A stretch of 64,000 nt of DNA from Burkholderiaceae bacterium (GCA_016710525.1 JADJVQ010000029.1:18780-82779); one strand, 5' to 3'. Positions 56,998 to 64,000 are shown, counted from the first letter of the stretch. Program-made: numbers and translations. The notes: a model not told the origin generated them from the sequence alone.

Positions 56998-57873
56998 CTA
57001 TCTGGCTGCGCGGATGAGAAATCGTGCCTCTGAATGAGCCGGTCGGTCCTTGGCCCAGTCGGGGGCGGGTTCGGGCATGCCGGGCCAGGCGTGGCGGGAA
57101 TAGGGGTAACTGATCCGGTACCAGGCCCGGCCGCCGTGGCAGCCATGGCAAACCTGCGGGTCCTGCTTGGCAGCCGATTCGATCGCGTCAGCTTTCAGAT
57201 ACGAAACCTGGTGACGATTCGTGCGGATGGCCGCGTGACAGACGAGGCAGTTGCCCTGGAAGGCCTGGCCCGACTTCTCCCAAGGCTCTGGCAGCCCCAT
57301 CACCGGCCAGTTCAACGCGCCGTGGCACCTCAGGCAGATGGCTTCCGGGTCGACTTGCTTTCTCAGCGTGAATCCGGTGTTCTGGCCGGTTGCTGAGCTG
57401 TTCGGCGCTTCGTCACGCGGATCGTGGCCTTGATGGCAGCTGTTGCACGACAGATTCATCAGCGCCTTGGCCATCGCAGTCTCGCGATGGCGGCGATGAA
57501 ACGTGTCCTGCTCCCCCTGATAGGTCGAAGTGCGCTGATACCAGGCTTTCACGCTGCTGGCCTCGACTCCGGCCGGAGAAGTGGCACGCACCGACGGTTC
57601 GAGCACTTCGGCGTGGCAACCCAGGCACTGGTCGTCCGAGGCCGTGTCGATGGCCGGCTTGAAGTGCAAAGGATGTTGCGATGCACGGAAATAGTCGGGA
57701 GCACCCGGGGCAGGCACCGCTACTGCGTCCAACTTCGATAGGCTTGTCTGTGGTCCTTTGGCGACGGCTTTCGCCGCGCCGGAATCCGGATCACGGGAAC
57801 AGGCTGTCAGTCCGACGATGAGCGCGAGCGCGCCCATCAGGCCTGCCACCACGGATACTCTGTTGGGGAACAT
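56998..57873 (-). CDS. Pentaheme cytochrome c lipoprotein
   Basis: A 291-residue multiheme cytochrome. The leader GLMGALALIVGLTACS ends in a lipobox (LTAC), so the protein is lipid-anchored facing the periplasm or cell surface. Five haem motifs are visible: CLGCH, CNSCH, CLRCH, CLVCH and CHGCH (about residues 83, 143, 180, 209 and 243). Extra His residues could provide bis-His ligation. It is 8 bases upstream of the molybdoenzyme gene and, lacking a NrfD-type partner, is the likely electron donor. It does not match NapC/NrfH, which are membrane-anchored tetrahemes. Its start is 12 bases after a terminator hairpin. Confidence 0.9.
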   Translation of the reverse strand: MFPNRVSVVAGLMGALALIVGLTACSRDPDSGAAKAVAKGPQTSLSKLDAVAVPAPGAPDYFRASQHPLHFKPAIDTASDDQCLGCHAEVLEPSVRATSPAGVEASSVKAWYQRTSTYQGEQDTFHRRHRETAMAKALMNLSCNSCHQGHDPRDEAPNSSATGQNTGFTLRKQVDPEAICLRCHGALNWPVMGLPEPWEKSGQAFQGNCLVCHAAIRTNRHQVSYLKADAIESAAKQDPQVCHGCHGGRAWYRISYPYSRHAWPGMPEPAPDWAKDRPAHSEARFLIRAAR

Positions 57874-57885
57874 AGGGAACCCGGT

Positions 57886-57915
57886 GAAAAAGCCCCGGCG
57901 CGGGAAGCGCCGGGG
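57886..57915 (-). terminator. Intrinsic terminator between the Met-rich gene and the cytochrome gene
   Basis: CCCCGGCGC and GCGCCGGGG form a 9-bp GC stem around a 5-base loop, followed on the minus strand by C and five T. It lies 18 bases past the Met-rich stop and 12 bases before the cytochrome start, so it would let the secreted repeat protein be made in excess over the enzyme genes. Confidence 0.85.
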
Positions 57916-57933
57916 AAAGCTCCAAGGACCTGC

Positions 57934-58404
57934 TTACTTCTTGCCGCCCTCCATGCCGGACATCCCCGACATGCCTTTCTGACCTTCCATGCCGGACATG
58001 CCCTTTTGCCCCGACATGCCCGACATGCCCTTCTGACCTTCCATGCCCGACATGCCGGACATGCCTTTCTGCTTGGGCTTGGCCGGCTGACCGGACATGC
58101 CCGACATCCCTTTCTGGCCTTCCATGCCCGACATGCCGGACATGCCCTTCTGGCCGGACATGCCGGACATCCCCTTCTGGCCCTCCATGCCTGACATACC
58201 GGACATGCCCTTCTGACCCGACATGCCCGACATCCCCTTCTGACCCTCCATACCCGACATGCCCGACATGCCCTTCTGACCGGACATGCCCGACATCCCT
58301 TTCTGACCTTCCGTGCCAGACATGCCTTGTTGCTGGGCAACCGCGTTCGACACGGTGAAAGCGGAAGCGACGGCGATGCAAACTGAAAATGCGATGCGTT
58401 TCAT
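57934..58404 (-). CDS. Secreted Met-Ser-Gly repeat protein
   Basis: A 156-residue protein: signal peptide MKRIAFSVCIAVASAFTVSNAVA, then about 133 residues composed only of M, S, G, Q, K, E and a few T, P and A. The repeat alternates a 9-residue (QKGMSGMSG) and a 12-residue (QKGMSGMSGMEG) unit, interrupted once by QPAKPK. By my count 28 of 133 mature residues are Met; there is no Cys, aromatic or His. Codon third positions vary between copies, which points to selection on the protein. It must be disordered, surface-exposed and highly oxidisable. The role is inferred (oxidant sink, metal binding or matrix). AGGAG precedes the ATG. Confidence 0.88.
   Translation of the reverse strand: MKRIAFSVCIAVASAFTVSNAVAQQQGMSGTEGQKGMSGMSGQKGMSGMSGMEGQKGMSGMSGQKGMSGMSGMEGQKGMSGMSGQKGMSGMSGMEGQKGMSGMSGQPAKPKQKGMSGMSGMEGQKGMSGMSGQKGMSGMEGQKGMSGMSGMEGGKK
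57940..58323. repeat. Coding tandem repeats (27 and 36 bp alternating) of the Met-rich gene
   Basis: About 13 degenerate copies of a 27- or 36-bp unit, with a longer 63-bp period, lie wholly inside the Met-rich gene. One 18-bp non-repeat insertion encodes QPAKPK at about 58072-58092. Confidence 0.85.
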
Positions 58405-58509
58405 AAGGACTCCTGGTTGGGGATACGTTCGTTGAAAGTTGTGCTCAATGCCGGCTGCCGCGCTGACCTTGGTATGGCCGGCTGCTGCGCGCCTTCCGGA
58501 CAACGGGCG

Positions 58510-58809
58510 CTATCGGTTCGAAGTTTTTCCGGGCACATGCAACTGGCGAAGGTCATAAGGACCGGCCGCTCCGGGTGAGCCGAAAGGGGTGAACCACGAC
58601 CCCTGGTGCGAAAACCATGGGAACTGGGCAGGTGCGAATCCCTCGATTCCGCGCGACAGGGATTCGATGGGGACGGTCGGTTGGGATCTGACAGTCGGAT
58701 GCGGTTGGGGACGCTCAAACGGGCGCAGACCGGCGATGAAGCCGCCGTCCGCCATCGCCGGCATGGCGAGCGATCCGATCACTAGGATTGAGAGGGTCTT
58801 GCGTGGCAT
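58510..58809 (-). CDS. Small secreted Pro/Phe-rich protein, unknown function
   Basis: A 99-residue protein with signal peptide MPRKTLSILVIGSLAMPAMA. The mature part is rich in Pro, Phe, Gly and Ser (FERPQPHPT, FPWFSHQGSWFTPFGSPG), with no Cys and no recognised domain. AAAGGA lies before ATG 58809. It is the first gene behind the sigma-54 promoter at 58838-58853 and lies 105 bases upstream of the Met-rich gene. No promoter is obvious in that gap, so both are probably on one transcript. Confidence 0.6.
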   Translation of the reverse strand: MPRKTLSILVIGSLAMPAMADGGFIAGLRPFERPQPHPTVRSQPTVPIESLSRGIEGFAPAQFPWFSHQGSWFTPFGSPGAAGPYDLRQLHVPGKTSNR

Positions 58810-58837
58810 CAGAGTCAGGTCCTTTGACACGCTGATC

Positions 58838-58853
58838 TGCAAGTCGTATGCCA
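58838..58853 (-). promoter_or_regulatory. Sigma-54 promoter of the Met-rich / molybdoenzyme gene cluster
   Basis: TGGCATACGACTTGCA on the minus strand, GG and GC exactly ten bases apart. Transcription should start near 58827, giving an 18-base leader to ATG 58809. It fits the NtrC-type regulator at 49767-51110 encoded at the end of the same strand block. Confidence 0.8.
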
Positions 58854-58929
58854 CCTTGTGGAGGTTTTCTAAGACTCTGTTTTGTAAGGATTCCTGGCCA
58901 AAACCAGATGGCCACGTGTCGACCGGGCG

Positions 58930-58971
58930 TGACAGATCGGCGGGTCAGACTGCCGTTCTGACAGGTCGGCG
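58930..58971. promoter_or_regulatory. Candidate enhancer: inverted GTCAGA/TCTGAC and flanking direct repeats
   Basis: GTCAGA (58944-58949) and TCTGAC (58957-58962) form a dyad with a 7-base spacer. TGACAGATCGGCG (58930-58942) and TGACAGGTCGGCG (58959-58971) are near-identical direct repeats. The centre is about 125 bases upstream of the predicted start. The AT-rich stretch between (about 58862-58905) could be bent by IHF. Confidence 0.5.
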
Positions 58972-59112
58972 AAGGCGTTGGGAACAGGCCATGCGCGCAT
59001 TGATTTCGCAATGCGCATGCGTTGCACACGCCCGGTTCACAGAACGCGTTGACGTCTCACTTCAATCAAGAGTCCCGTGTAGGCTGCCTTCACCGAAACG
59101 CGGGAGTGCCCG

Positions 59113-60432
59113 ATGACCCGAACGATGCACCTGAACCTGTTCATCAACAGCCGGGGTCACCACGAAGCGTCCTGGCGCCATCCGGCCAGCTCGCCCCTGG
59201 CGCTGACCGACATCGCCTACTACCGTGATCTCGCGCAGCGGGCCGAGGCCGGCCTGTTCGACTCGATCTTCCTGGCCGACACGCTGGCGCTGGGCGAGAT
59301 GATCGAATCGTCCGCGAGCAACTGGCTCGAACCGATCACCGCACTCGGCGCGCTGGCCGGCGCAACCAGCCGGATCGGCCTGATCGCGACGGCCTCGACT
59401 TCGTACACCGAGCCATTCAACCTCGCACGGCAGTTTGCCTCGCTGGATCACATCAGCAACGGTCGGGTCGGCTGGAACATCGTCACTTCCTGGCTGGCCG
59501 CCGCAGCCCGCAACTACAGCGACGACAGCCCGATCAGCCACGCCGACCGCTATGCGCGAGCCGACGAATTCGTCGCCGTGGTCAAGGCCCTGTGGGACAG
59601 CTGGGCCGACGACGCCGTGCTCGACGATCGCGCGGGCGGCCGGTATGCCCGGCGCGACCGGATCCGGCCGATCAACCACCAGGGCCCTCACTACTCGGTG
59701 GCTGGACCCATGAACATGCCGCGGTGCCCGCAAGGACGGCCGGTGCTGGTTCAGGCCGGCTCATCCGACACCGGACGCGACTTCGCGGCGCGCCATGCCG
59801 AAGCGGTGTTTACCGCGCAGATGGAAAAATCGGCGGCGCAGGCGTTTTACGCCGACCTGAAGGGTCGCGTGACGGCTGCCGGACGCCCGACGGACCAGGC
59901 GCTGATCCTGCCGGGCTTGAGCCCCCTGATCGCCGACACCGAGGCCGAGGCTCAGCGCATGGCTCGCGAACTGAACGACCTCACCGATCCCGAGGTCGGG
60001 CGCCGGCGCCTGTCGGGCCGGTTCGGCGGCCACGACTTCTCGCACCTGCCGCTGGACAAACCGCTGTCGCCGGAAGACTTCCCCGATCCCGGCACGGTCG
60101 AGGCCGCGCGCAGCCGCACCGAGGTCATCGTCGGCCTGGTGCGCCGAGAGAAACCCACGCTGCGCCAGCTGCTGACCTCCCTGGCCGGCGCCCGCGGCCA
60201 CTTCGTCACCGCCGGCACGCCCGAGCAGGTCGCCGACCTGATGCAGGACTGGTTCGAGACCGGCGCCGCCGACGGCTTCAACCTGATGCCACCGCTGCTG
60301 CCGCTGATGCTCGACGTGTTCGTCGCCGAAGTGGTCCCGCTGCTGCAGCGACGTGGCCTGTTCCGCACCGCTTATCAGGGCGATATGCTGCGCGACCACT
60401 ACGGACTGACCCGGCCCGACGCGGGGTTCTAG
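59113..60432 (+). CDS. FMN-dependent monooxygenase, NtaA/SnaA/DszA family
   Basis: A 439-residue luciferase-like flavin monooxygenase. The opening (MHLNLFINSRGHHEASWRHP), DSIFLADTLAL, TSYTEPFNLARQFASLDHIS and GWNIVTSW blocks are the NtaA/DszA signature; HYSVAGPMNMPRCPQGRPVLVQAGSS is the flavin-phosphate region. Enzymes of this group cleave C-N or C-S bonds (nitrilotriacetate, EDTA, dibenzothiophene sulfone, pristinamycin) with FMNH2 from a separate reductase, not encoded next to it. It is divergent from the Met-rich cluster. Confidence 0.9.
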   Translation: MTRTMHLNLFINSRGHHEASWRHPASSPLALTDIAYYRDLAQRAEAGLFDSIFLADTLALGEMIESSASNWLEPITALGALAGATSRIGLIATASTSYTEPFNLARQFASLDHISNGRVGWNIVTSWLAAAARNYSDDSPISHADRYARADEFVAVVKALWDSWADDAVLDDRAGGRYARRDRIRPINHQGPHYSVAGPMNMPRCPQGRPVLVQAGSSDTGRDFAARHAEAVFTAQMEKSAAQAFYADLKGRVTAAGRPTDQALILPGLSPLIADTEAEAQRMARELNDLTDPEVGRRRLSGRFGGHDFSHLPLDKPLSPEDFPDPGTVEAARSRTEVIVGLVRREKPTLRQLLTSLAGARGHFVTAGTPEQVADLMQDWFETGAADGFNLMPPLLPLMLDVFVAEVVPLLQRRGLFRTAYQGDMLRDHYGLTRPDAGF

Positions 60433-60482
60433 CCGGGGGCGCTAAAGCTGCCGGATGCGCTCGATCCGACTCCGGCGCGCCG

Positions 60483-60545
60483 CCCGAGCCGCCCGAGCCG
60501 CCCGAGCCGCCCGAGCCTCCCGAGCCTCCCGAGCCTCCCGAGCCG
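60483..60545. repeat. Seven tandem copies of a 9-bp unit
   Basis: CCCGAGCCG / CCCGAGCCT repeated seven times without gaps (G,G,G,T,T,T,G at the last base). It lies between the convergent monooxygenase and quinone-oxidoreductase genes. Such a repeat can vary in copy number by slippage. Confidence 0.9.
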
Positions 60546-60562
60546 CAGCATCCACCAGCGGC

Positions 60563-61537
60563 TCAACTGACAACCACCGCCTTGCCGATGACGCTGCGCT
60601 CGATCACCGCCTGAAGCGCCTGCGCCGTCTGGTCCAGCGGGAACCGATGGGATATCCGCGGCCTGAGCTTGCCCTGGCTCGCCAGGTCCGTCAGCGCCTT
60701 CATATTGGCGATCGCGAGCTGGGGATTGGCCTCGTTCAGTCCACCCAGACGCACGCCAATGGCGTCGATGCCTTTGATCAGCAGATAGTTGCTGCGGATC
60801 GCGGTCGGGCCGCCACCTAAAAACCCGAGGATCAGCCAGCGCCCGCCCCAGGCGAGGCAGCGCATCGATTCGTCGCCCACCTTGTCGCCGATCGGATCGT
60901 AGACGATGTCGACCCCCGCGCCTCCGGTCAGCGCCTTCACCGCGTCGACGAAGCCGCCCCGATAGTCGATGGCATGGTCGGCTCCCTCCTCCAGGCAGGC
61001 CGCTCGCTTCGCGTCCGTGCTGGCGGTGGCGATCACCTTGGCGCCGAACAGCTTGGCCACCTGAATGGCTGCCATGCCGATTCCGCCGGCGGCGCCGTGA
61101 ACCAGCACCCATTCGCCCGCCGCCAGCCGGCCGCGCTGCAACAGCGCGTGATAGGCCGTCGCGTAGGCACTTCGAAACACCCCCGCCTGCTCGAGGCTCA
61201 GCCCCTGCGGAACCTTGTCGCACAAAGCCGCCTGCGCATTGCCCAGCTCGGCACATGCACCCAAGGTGTGGCGGCTCATCACCCGATCGCCCACCACAAA
61301 ATCCGCCACACCGGGACCGACCGCGCTGACGATGCCCGCGGCTTCGCTGCCCGGGATGAACGGGGGCTCCGGCCGGAACTGGTACTTGCCGGCGAGCATC
61401 AGCACATCGACGTACTGGACGCCGCGAGCAAGGATGCGAACCTGGATCTCCCCCACGCCAGGGGGCGGCGGATCGGGCAGATCGCGCATCACCAGCACCT
61501 CGGGGCCACCAAACGCTTCACACACCATGGCTTTCAT
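60563..61537 (-). CDS. Zinc-free NADPH:quinone oxidoreductase (MDR family)
   Basis: A 324-residue medium-chain reductase. The opening MKAMVCEAFGGPEVLVMRDLPDP and VLVHGAAGGIGMAAIQVAKLFGAKVI (NADPH site near 145) are typical of QOR/Qor2 proteins; no structural-zinc Cys cluster is present. It reduces quinones or enones. ATG 61537 follows AAGGCGAG; the upstream extension is not coding. It lies downstream of, and terminator-separated from, an acyl-CoA dehydrogenase gene. Confidence 0.9.
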   Translation of the reverse strand: MKAMVCEAFGGPEVLVMRDLPDPPPPGVGEIQVRILARGVQYVDVLMLAGKYQFRPEPPFIPGSEAAGIVSAVGPGVADFVVGDRVMSRHTLGACAELGNAQAALCDKVPQGLSLEQAGVFRSAYATAYHALLQRGRLAAGEWVLVHGAAGGIGMAAIQVAKLFGAKVIATASTDAKRAACLEEGADHAIDYRGGFVDAVKALTGGAGVDIVYDPIGDKVGDESMRCLAWGGRWLILGFLGGGPTAIRSNYLLIKGIDAIGVRLGGLNEANPQLAIANMKALTDLASQGKLRPRISHRFPLDQTAQALQAVIERSVIGKAVVVS

Positions 61538-61580
61538 CGACTCGCCTTTCGAGGGCAGTTGCCCCGAAACGAACCCGCAC

Positions 61581-61617
61581 AAACAAAACGGCCGGCCCCG
61601 TTTCCGGGAGCCGGCCG
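61581..61617 (-). terminator. Intrinsic terminator after the acyl-CoA dehydrogenase gene
   Basis: CGGCCGGC and GCCGGCCG form the outer stem, CCCG and CGGG the inner stem with loop GAAA on the minus strand, followed by TTTTGTTT. It lies about 70 bases after the dehydrogenase stop. Confidence 0.85.
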
Positions 61618-61684
61618 CCTCCTCGGCCCTGCCACCACCGCCACGCCGACCTGCGGCGTGACGTGGCAGCGAGGCCAACGGATA

Positions 61685-63004
61685 TCAGTTGCGGAAAACC
61701 GCCATTTCCGACGGATCGTCCGGCATTTCTTCGTAGTGGCGGATCTCCTGGCGGCCGACCACCAGGTGGTGGACTTCGTCCGGACCATCCGCCAGGCGCA
61801 GCGTGCGCTGCTGCGCGTACATCTTGGCCAGCGGGGTGTGCTGCGACACGCCCAATGCGCCATGCATCTGGATCGCCTGGTCGATGATCTTGCACACGCG
61901 CTCGGGCACCATCGCCTTGACCATGTGCACCCAGGTACGTGCTTCGCGGTTACCCAGCACGTCCATCGCCTTGGCGGCTTTCAGCACCATCAGGCGCATC
62001 GACTCGATCTCGATGCGGGCACGCGAGATGTGCTCGACATTGCCGCCGAGCCAGGCCAGCTGCTTGCCGAAGGCGGTACGCGACACGCCCCGCTGCACCA
62101 TCAGGTCCAGCGCCTTTTCGGCCTGGCCGATCGAGCGCATGCAGTGGTGGATGCGGCCCGGTCCGAGGCGGACTTGCGAGATCTCGAATCCGCGGCCCTC
62201 GCCCAGCAGCATGTTCGACTTGGGCACGCGCACGTTGTCGAACTTGATGTGCATGTGGCCATGCGGCGCGTGGTCTTCGCTGAACACGTGCATCGCGCCG
62301 ATCATCTTCACGCCCGGGGTGTCTTTGGGCACGAGGATCATCGACTGCTGCTTGTTCGGCGGCGCGTCGGGGCTGGTGCGCACCATCGTGATCAGGATCT
62401 TGCAGCGCGGGCTGCCGGCACCCGAGATGTAGTGCTTCTCGCCGTTGATGACCCATTCGTCGCCTTGCAGCACCGCCGAGGTGGCGACGTTCTTGGCGTC
62501 GGACGAAGCGTGATGCACCTCGGTCATCGCGTAGGCCGAGCGGATCTCGCCGTTCAGCAGCGGCTTGAGCCATTGTTCCTTCTGCTCGGGCGTACCGACG
62601 CGCTCGAGCACTTCCATGTTGCCGGTGTCCGGCGCCGAGCAGTTCATCGACTCGGAAGCCAGCGGGTTCTTGCCCAGTTCGGCGGCAATGTAGGCGTAGT
62701 CGAGGTTCGACAGGCCTTCACCCGTTTCGGCGTCCGGCAGGAAGAAGTTCCACAGGCCTTCCTTCTTGGCCTTTTCCTTGGCACCGTTGAGCAGCTCGAG
62801 CTGACCGGGCGCGTAGGTCCAGCGGTCGGCACCGGAGCGGCCTTCGGCGAGCGCGAAGTACTTCACGCTCATCGGGTCGACGGTTTCCTTGACGAAGCGC
62901 TTGACGTGCTCGTACAGCGGCCGGGACTTCTCGGACATGCGCAGGTCGTGCAGGTCGTCCGACGGGTCGAGCGCGAAGCTGCTCTTGGCTGGGGTCTTGG
63001 TCAT
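61685..63004 (-). CDS. Acyl-CoA dehydrogenase (long ACAD11-like form)
   Basis: A 439-residue FAD enzyme. YAMTEVHHASSDAKNVAT and VINGEKHYISGAGSPRCKI are the middle-domain flavin/substrate walls; HCMRSIGQAEKALDLMVQR and QMHGALGVSQHTPLAKMYAQQRTLRLADGPDEVH are the C-terminal signatures. It is longer than the short-chain type at the N-terminus and resembles the dehydrogenase part of ACAD10/ACAD11. ATG 63004 follows AAGGAG. The acyl-CoA ligase gene upstream (46-base gap) probably supplies its substrate. Confidence 0.9.
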   Translation of the reverse strand: MTKTPAKSSFALDPSDDLHDLRMSEKSRPLYEHVKRFVKETVDPMSVKYFALAEGRSGADRWTYAPGQLELLNGAKEKAKKEGLWNFFLPDAETGEGLSNLDYAYIAAELGKNPLASESMNCSAPDTGNMEVLERVGTPEQKEQWLKPLLNGEIRSAYAMTEVHHASSDAKNVATSAVLQGDEWVINGEKHYISGAGSPRCKILITMVRTSPDAPPNKQQSMILVPKDTPGVKMIGAMHVFSEDHAPHGHMHIKFDNVRVPKSNMLLGEGRGFEISQVRLGPGRIHHCMRSIGQAEKALDLMVQRGVSRTAFGKQLAWLGGNVEHISRARIEIESMRLMVLKAAKAMDVLGNREARTWVHMVKAMVPERVCKIIDQAIQMHGALGVSQHTPLAKMYAQQRTLRLADGPDEVHHLVVGRQEIRHYEEMPDDPSEMAVFRN

Positions 63005-63050
63005 AACGAATGCTCCTTTTGGGGCCATGAAGGGCTTGCGCCCGCTTTTT

Positions 63051-64000
63051 TTATCCAGACGGTTTCAGGGATTTGACTTGCGCGAGGCGGGCGGCGGCCT
63101 CCTCGCGCAACTGGCGCTTCAGGATCTTGCCGGATGCAATGCGCGGCAACGGCATCTGTTCGAAGTGAAAATAACGCGGGATCTCGAATTTGGCGAGTCG
63201 GGGTTCCAAGAAAGCACGCAGATCCGATTCGCTCAGGGGAACCCGCGTGTGCAGGGTGACCGCGAGCTCTTCGCCCAGCCGCTCGTCGGGCACGCCATAC
63301 ACGCTCGCCTCGAGCACCGCGGGATGCTCGAGCAGTGCCGCCTCGACCGCGCCGCAGCCGATGTTCTCACCGCCTCGAATCACCAGGTCTTTCAGGCGAT
63401 CGACGATGTAAAGGAAGCCTTCTTCGTCGATACAGGCGACATCGCCGGTCTTCAGCCACTCGCCATCGAAGGTCGCCGCATCGGCATCCGGACGATTCCA
63501 ATAGCCGCGAATGACCGATGCTCCGCGCACCTGCAGTTCGCCGCGGGCCATCGGCGGCAGGGGTTTCCCCTGGTCGTCGACCACCCGGATGTCGAGCACC
63601 GCCGAGACCCGGCCGGAGCTCTCGGGATGATCGAGATAGGTCTGTCCGCCGATGCCCGTGCCGATCGCATTGGTTTCGGTCATGCCCCAGCCGGTATTGG
63701 GCTTGGCATTGGCGAACACCCTGTCGATGGCCCTGACCTGCTCGGGCGCGCGGGCCGCTCCGCCGCCGCCGATGGATTGCAGCGAACTCAGGTCGCGACC
63801 GCTGCGCCGCGCCGCTTCGACGAGGTCACCGGTCATCGCCGCGGGCGCGACGAAGGACGTGATGCGCTCGCGTTCGATCCATTCGGCGGCCAGGTCGGTG
63901 TCCCACTTGTACATCGACACCAGGCGGCGCTGCGTGCGGTAGCTTGAAAGGAAAACCGCGTGCAGGCCGGTCACGTGGAACAGCGGAATGGCCAGCAGCG
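63051..64000 (-). CDS. AMP-dependent acyl-CoA synthetase/ligase, C-terminal part (cut by right edge)
   Basis: The last 316 codons of an acyl-adenylate-forming ligase. TGWGMTETNAIGTGIGG is the A5-type motif, YWNRPDADAATFDGEWLKTGDVA motif A7, and YIVDRLKDLVIRGGENIGCGAVEAAL motif A8; the catalytic Lys is in PRIASGKILKRQLRE near the C-terminus. It joins a carboxylic acid to CoA using ATP. The first part of the gene, including the P-loop motif, lies beyond base 64000. It precedes the acyl-CoA dehydrogenase on the same strand. Confidence 0.9.
   Translation of the reverse strand, partial: LLAIPLFHVTGLHAVFLSSYRTQRRLVSMYKWDTDLAAEWIERERITSFVAPAAMTGDLVEAARRSGRDLSSLQSIGGGGAARAPEQVRAIDRVFANAKPNTGWGMTETNAIGTGIGGQTYLDHPESSGRVSAVLDIRVVDDQGKPLPPMARGELQVRGASVIRGYWNRPDADAATFDGEWLKTGDVACIDEEGFLYIVDRLKDLVIRGGENIGCGAVEAALLEHPAVLEASVYGVPDERLGEELAVTLHTRVPLSESDLRAFLEPRLAKFEIPRYFHFEQMPLPRIASGKILKRQLREEAAARLAQVKSLKPSG

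Noticed and set aside
57940..58323. Possible CRISPR array or plus-strand repeat protein
   Set aside because: Units are contiguous coding repeats without spacers; the plus-strand frame (His/Ala/Arg-rich) has no signal peptide or ribosome site, while the minus frame has both.
60974..63076. 700-codon open frame on the plus strand
   Set aside because: Antisense to the quinone oxidoreductase and acyl-CoA dehydrogenase genes; composition typical of a shadow frame.

Overview
The window is a high-GC (about two thirds G+C by eye), gene-dense proteobacterial chromosome segment. It has short intergenic gaps, many ATGA/GTGA start-stop overlaps, several sigma-54 (-24/-12) promoters, many acyl-CoA and oxidoreductase genes, and no rRNA, tRNA, CRISPR or complete insertion sequence. 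This gene content fits a betaproteobacterium, probably Burkholderiales; that is an inference, because no phylogenetic marker is present.

Layout. 1-8.9 kb: a benzoylformate-decarboxylase-like enzyme, an RraA/HMG-aldolase-like protein, two beta-lactamase-fold serine hydrolases, an orphan hybrid histidine kinase (frameshifted) and an aldo/keto reductase. 9.1-22.3 kb: a plus-strand catabolic block (CaiB-type CoA transferase, VOC protein, GMC oxidoreductase with small subunit, SDR, MFS pump, acyl-CoA dehydrogenase with its phosphotransferase partner, TauD-type dioxygenase, DMT permease, then SDR and class II aldolase). 22.6-33.2 kb: a peptide/opine-type ABC importer whose second ATPase gene is broken, followed by a TfdA-like dioxygenase, a second GMC + small-subunit pair and three small membrane proteins. 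The dioxygenase/GMC/small-subunit module therefore occurs twice.

33.2-41.5 kb: a sigma-54 island. A divergent pair (a NrtA/CmpA-like binding protein and a two-domain sulfurtransferase) has near-consensus -24/-12 promoters facing outward. A third such promoter precedes an operon osmC-like / acyl-CoA dehydrogenase-fold flavoenzyme / rubredoxin-reductase fusion / GST, directly next to a GAF-AAA-Fis sigma-54 activator. 41.7-49.6 kb: an ABC ATPase, a cupin-like protein, an MFS carrier, a BciA-like reductase, a MAPEG protein, a dienelactone hydrolase, an amidohydrolase and a hotdog-type protein.

49.8-58.9 kb is the most unusual region, all on the minus strand. Read 5'->3' it runs: a sigma-54 promoter with an upstream dyad, a small secreted protein, a secreted Met-Ser-Gly repeat protein (about one residue in five is Met), an intrinsic terminator, a pentaheme cytochrome c lipoprotein, a Tat-exported DMSO-reductase-family molybdoenzyme (interrupted by one in-frame TAG), a four-cluster ferredoxin subunit, a TorD-type chaperone, a histidine kinase with a CxxCH haem motif in its periplasmic sensor, and an NtrC-type response regulator. 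I propose a self-regulated periplasmic redox system, possibly with the Met-rich protein as a reversible oxidant sink. 59-64 kb: an FMN-dependent monooxygenase, a 9-bp tandem repeat, a quinone oxidoreductase, an acyl-CoA dehydrogenase and the end of an acyl-CoA ligase gene.

Five genes (hybrid kinase, dppF-like ATPase, second GMC enzyme, one membrane protein, GAF activator) carry frameshifts, nearly all one-base changes in homopolymer runs. They may be assembly errors, so they should not be taken as pseudogenes without read support.
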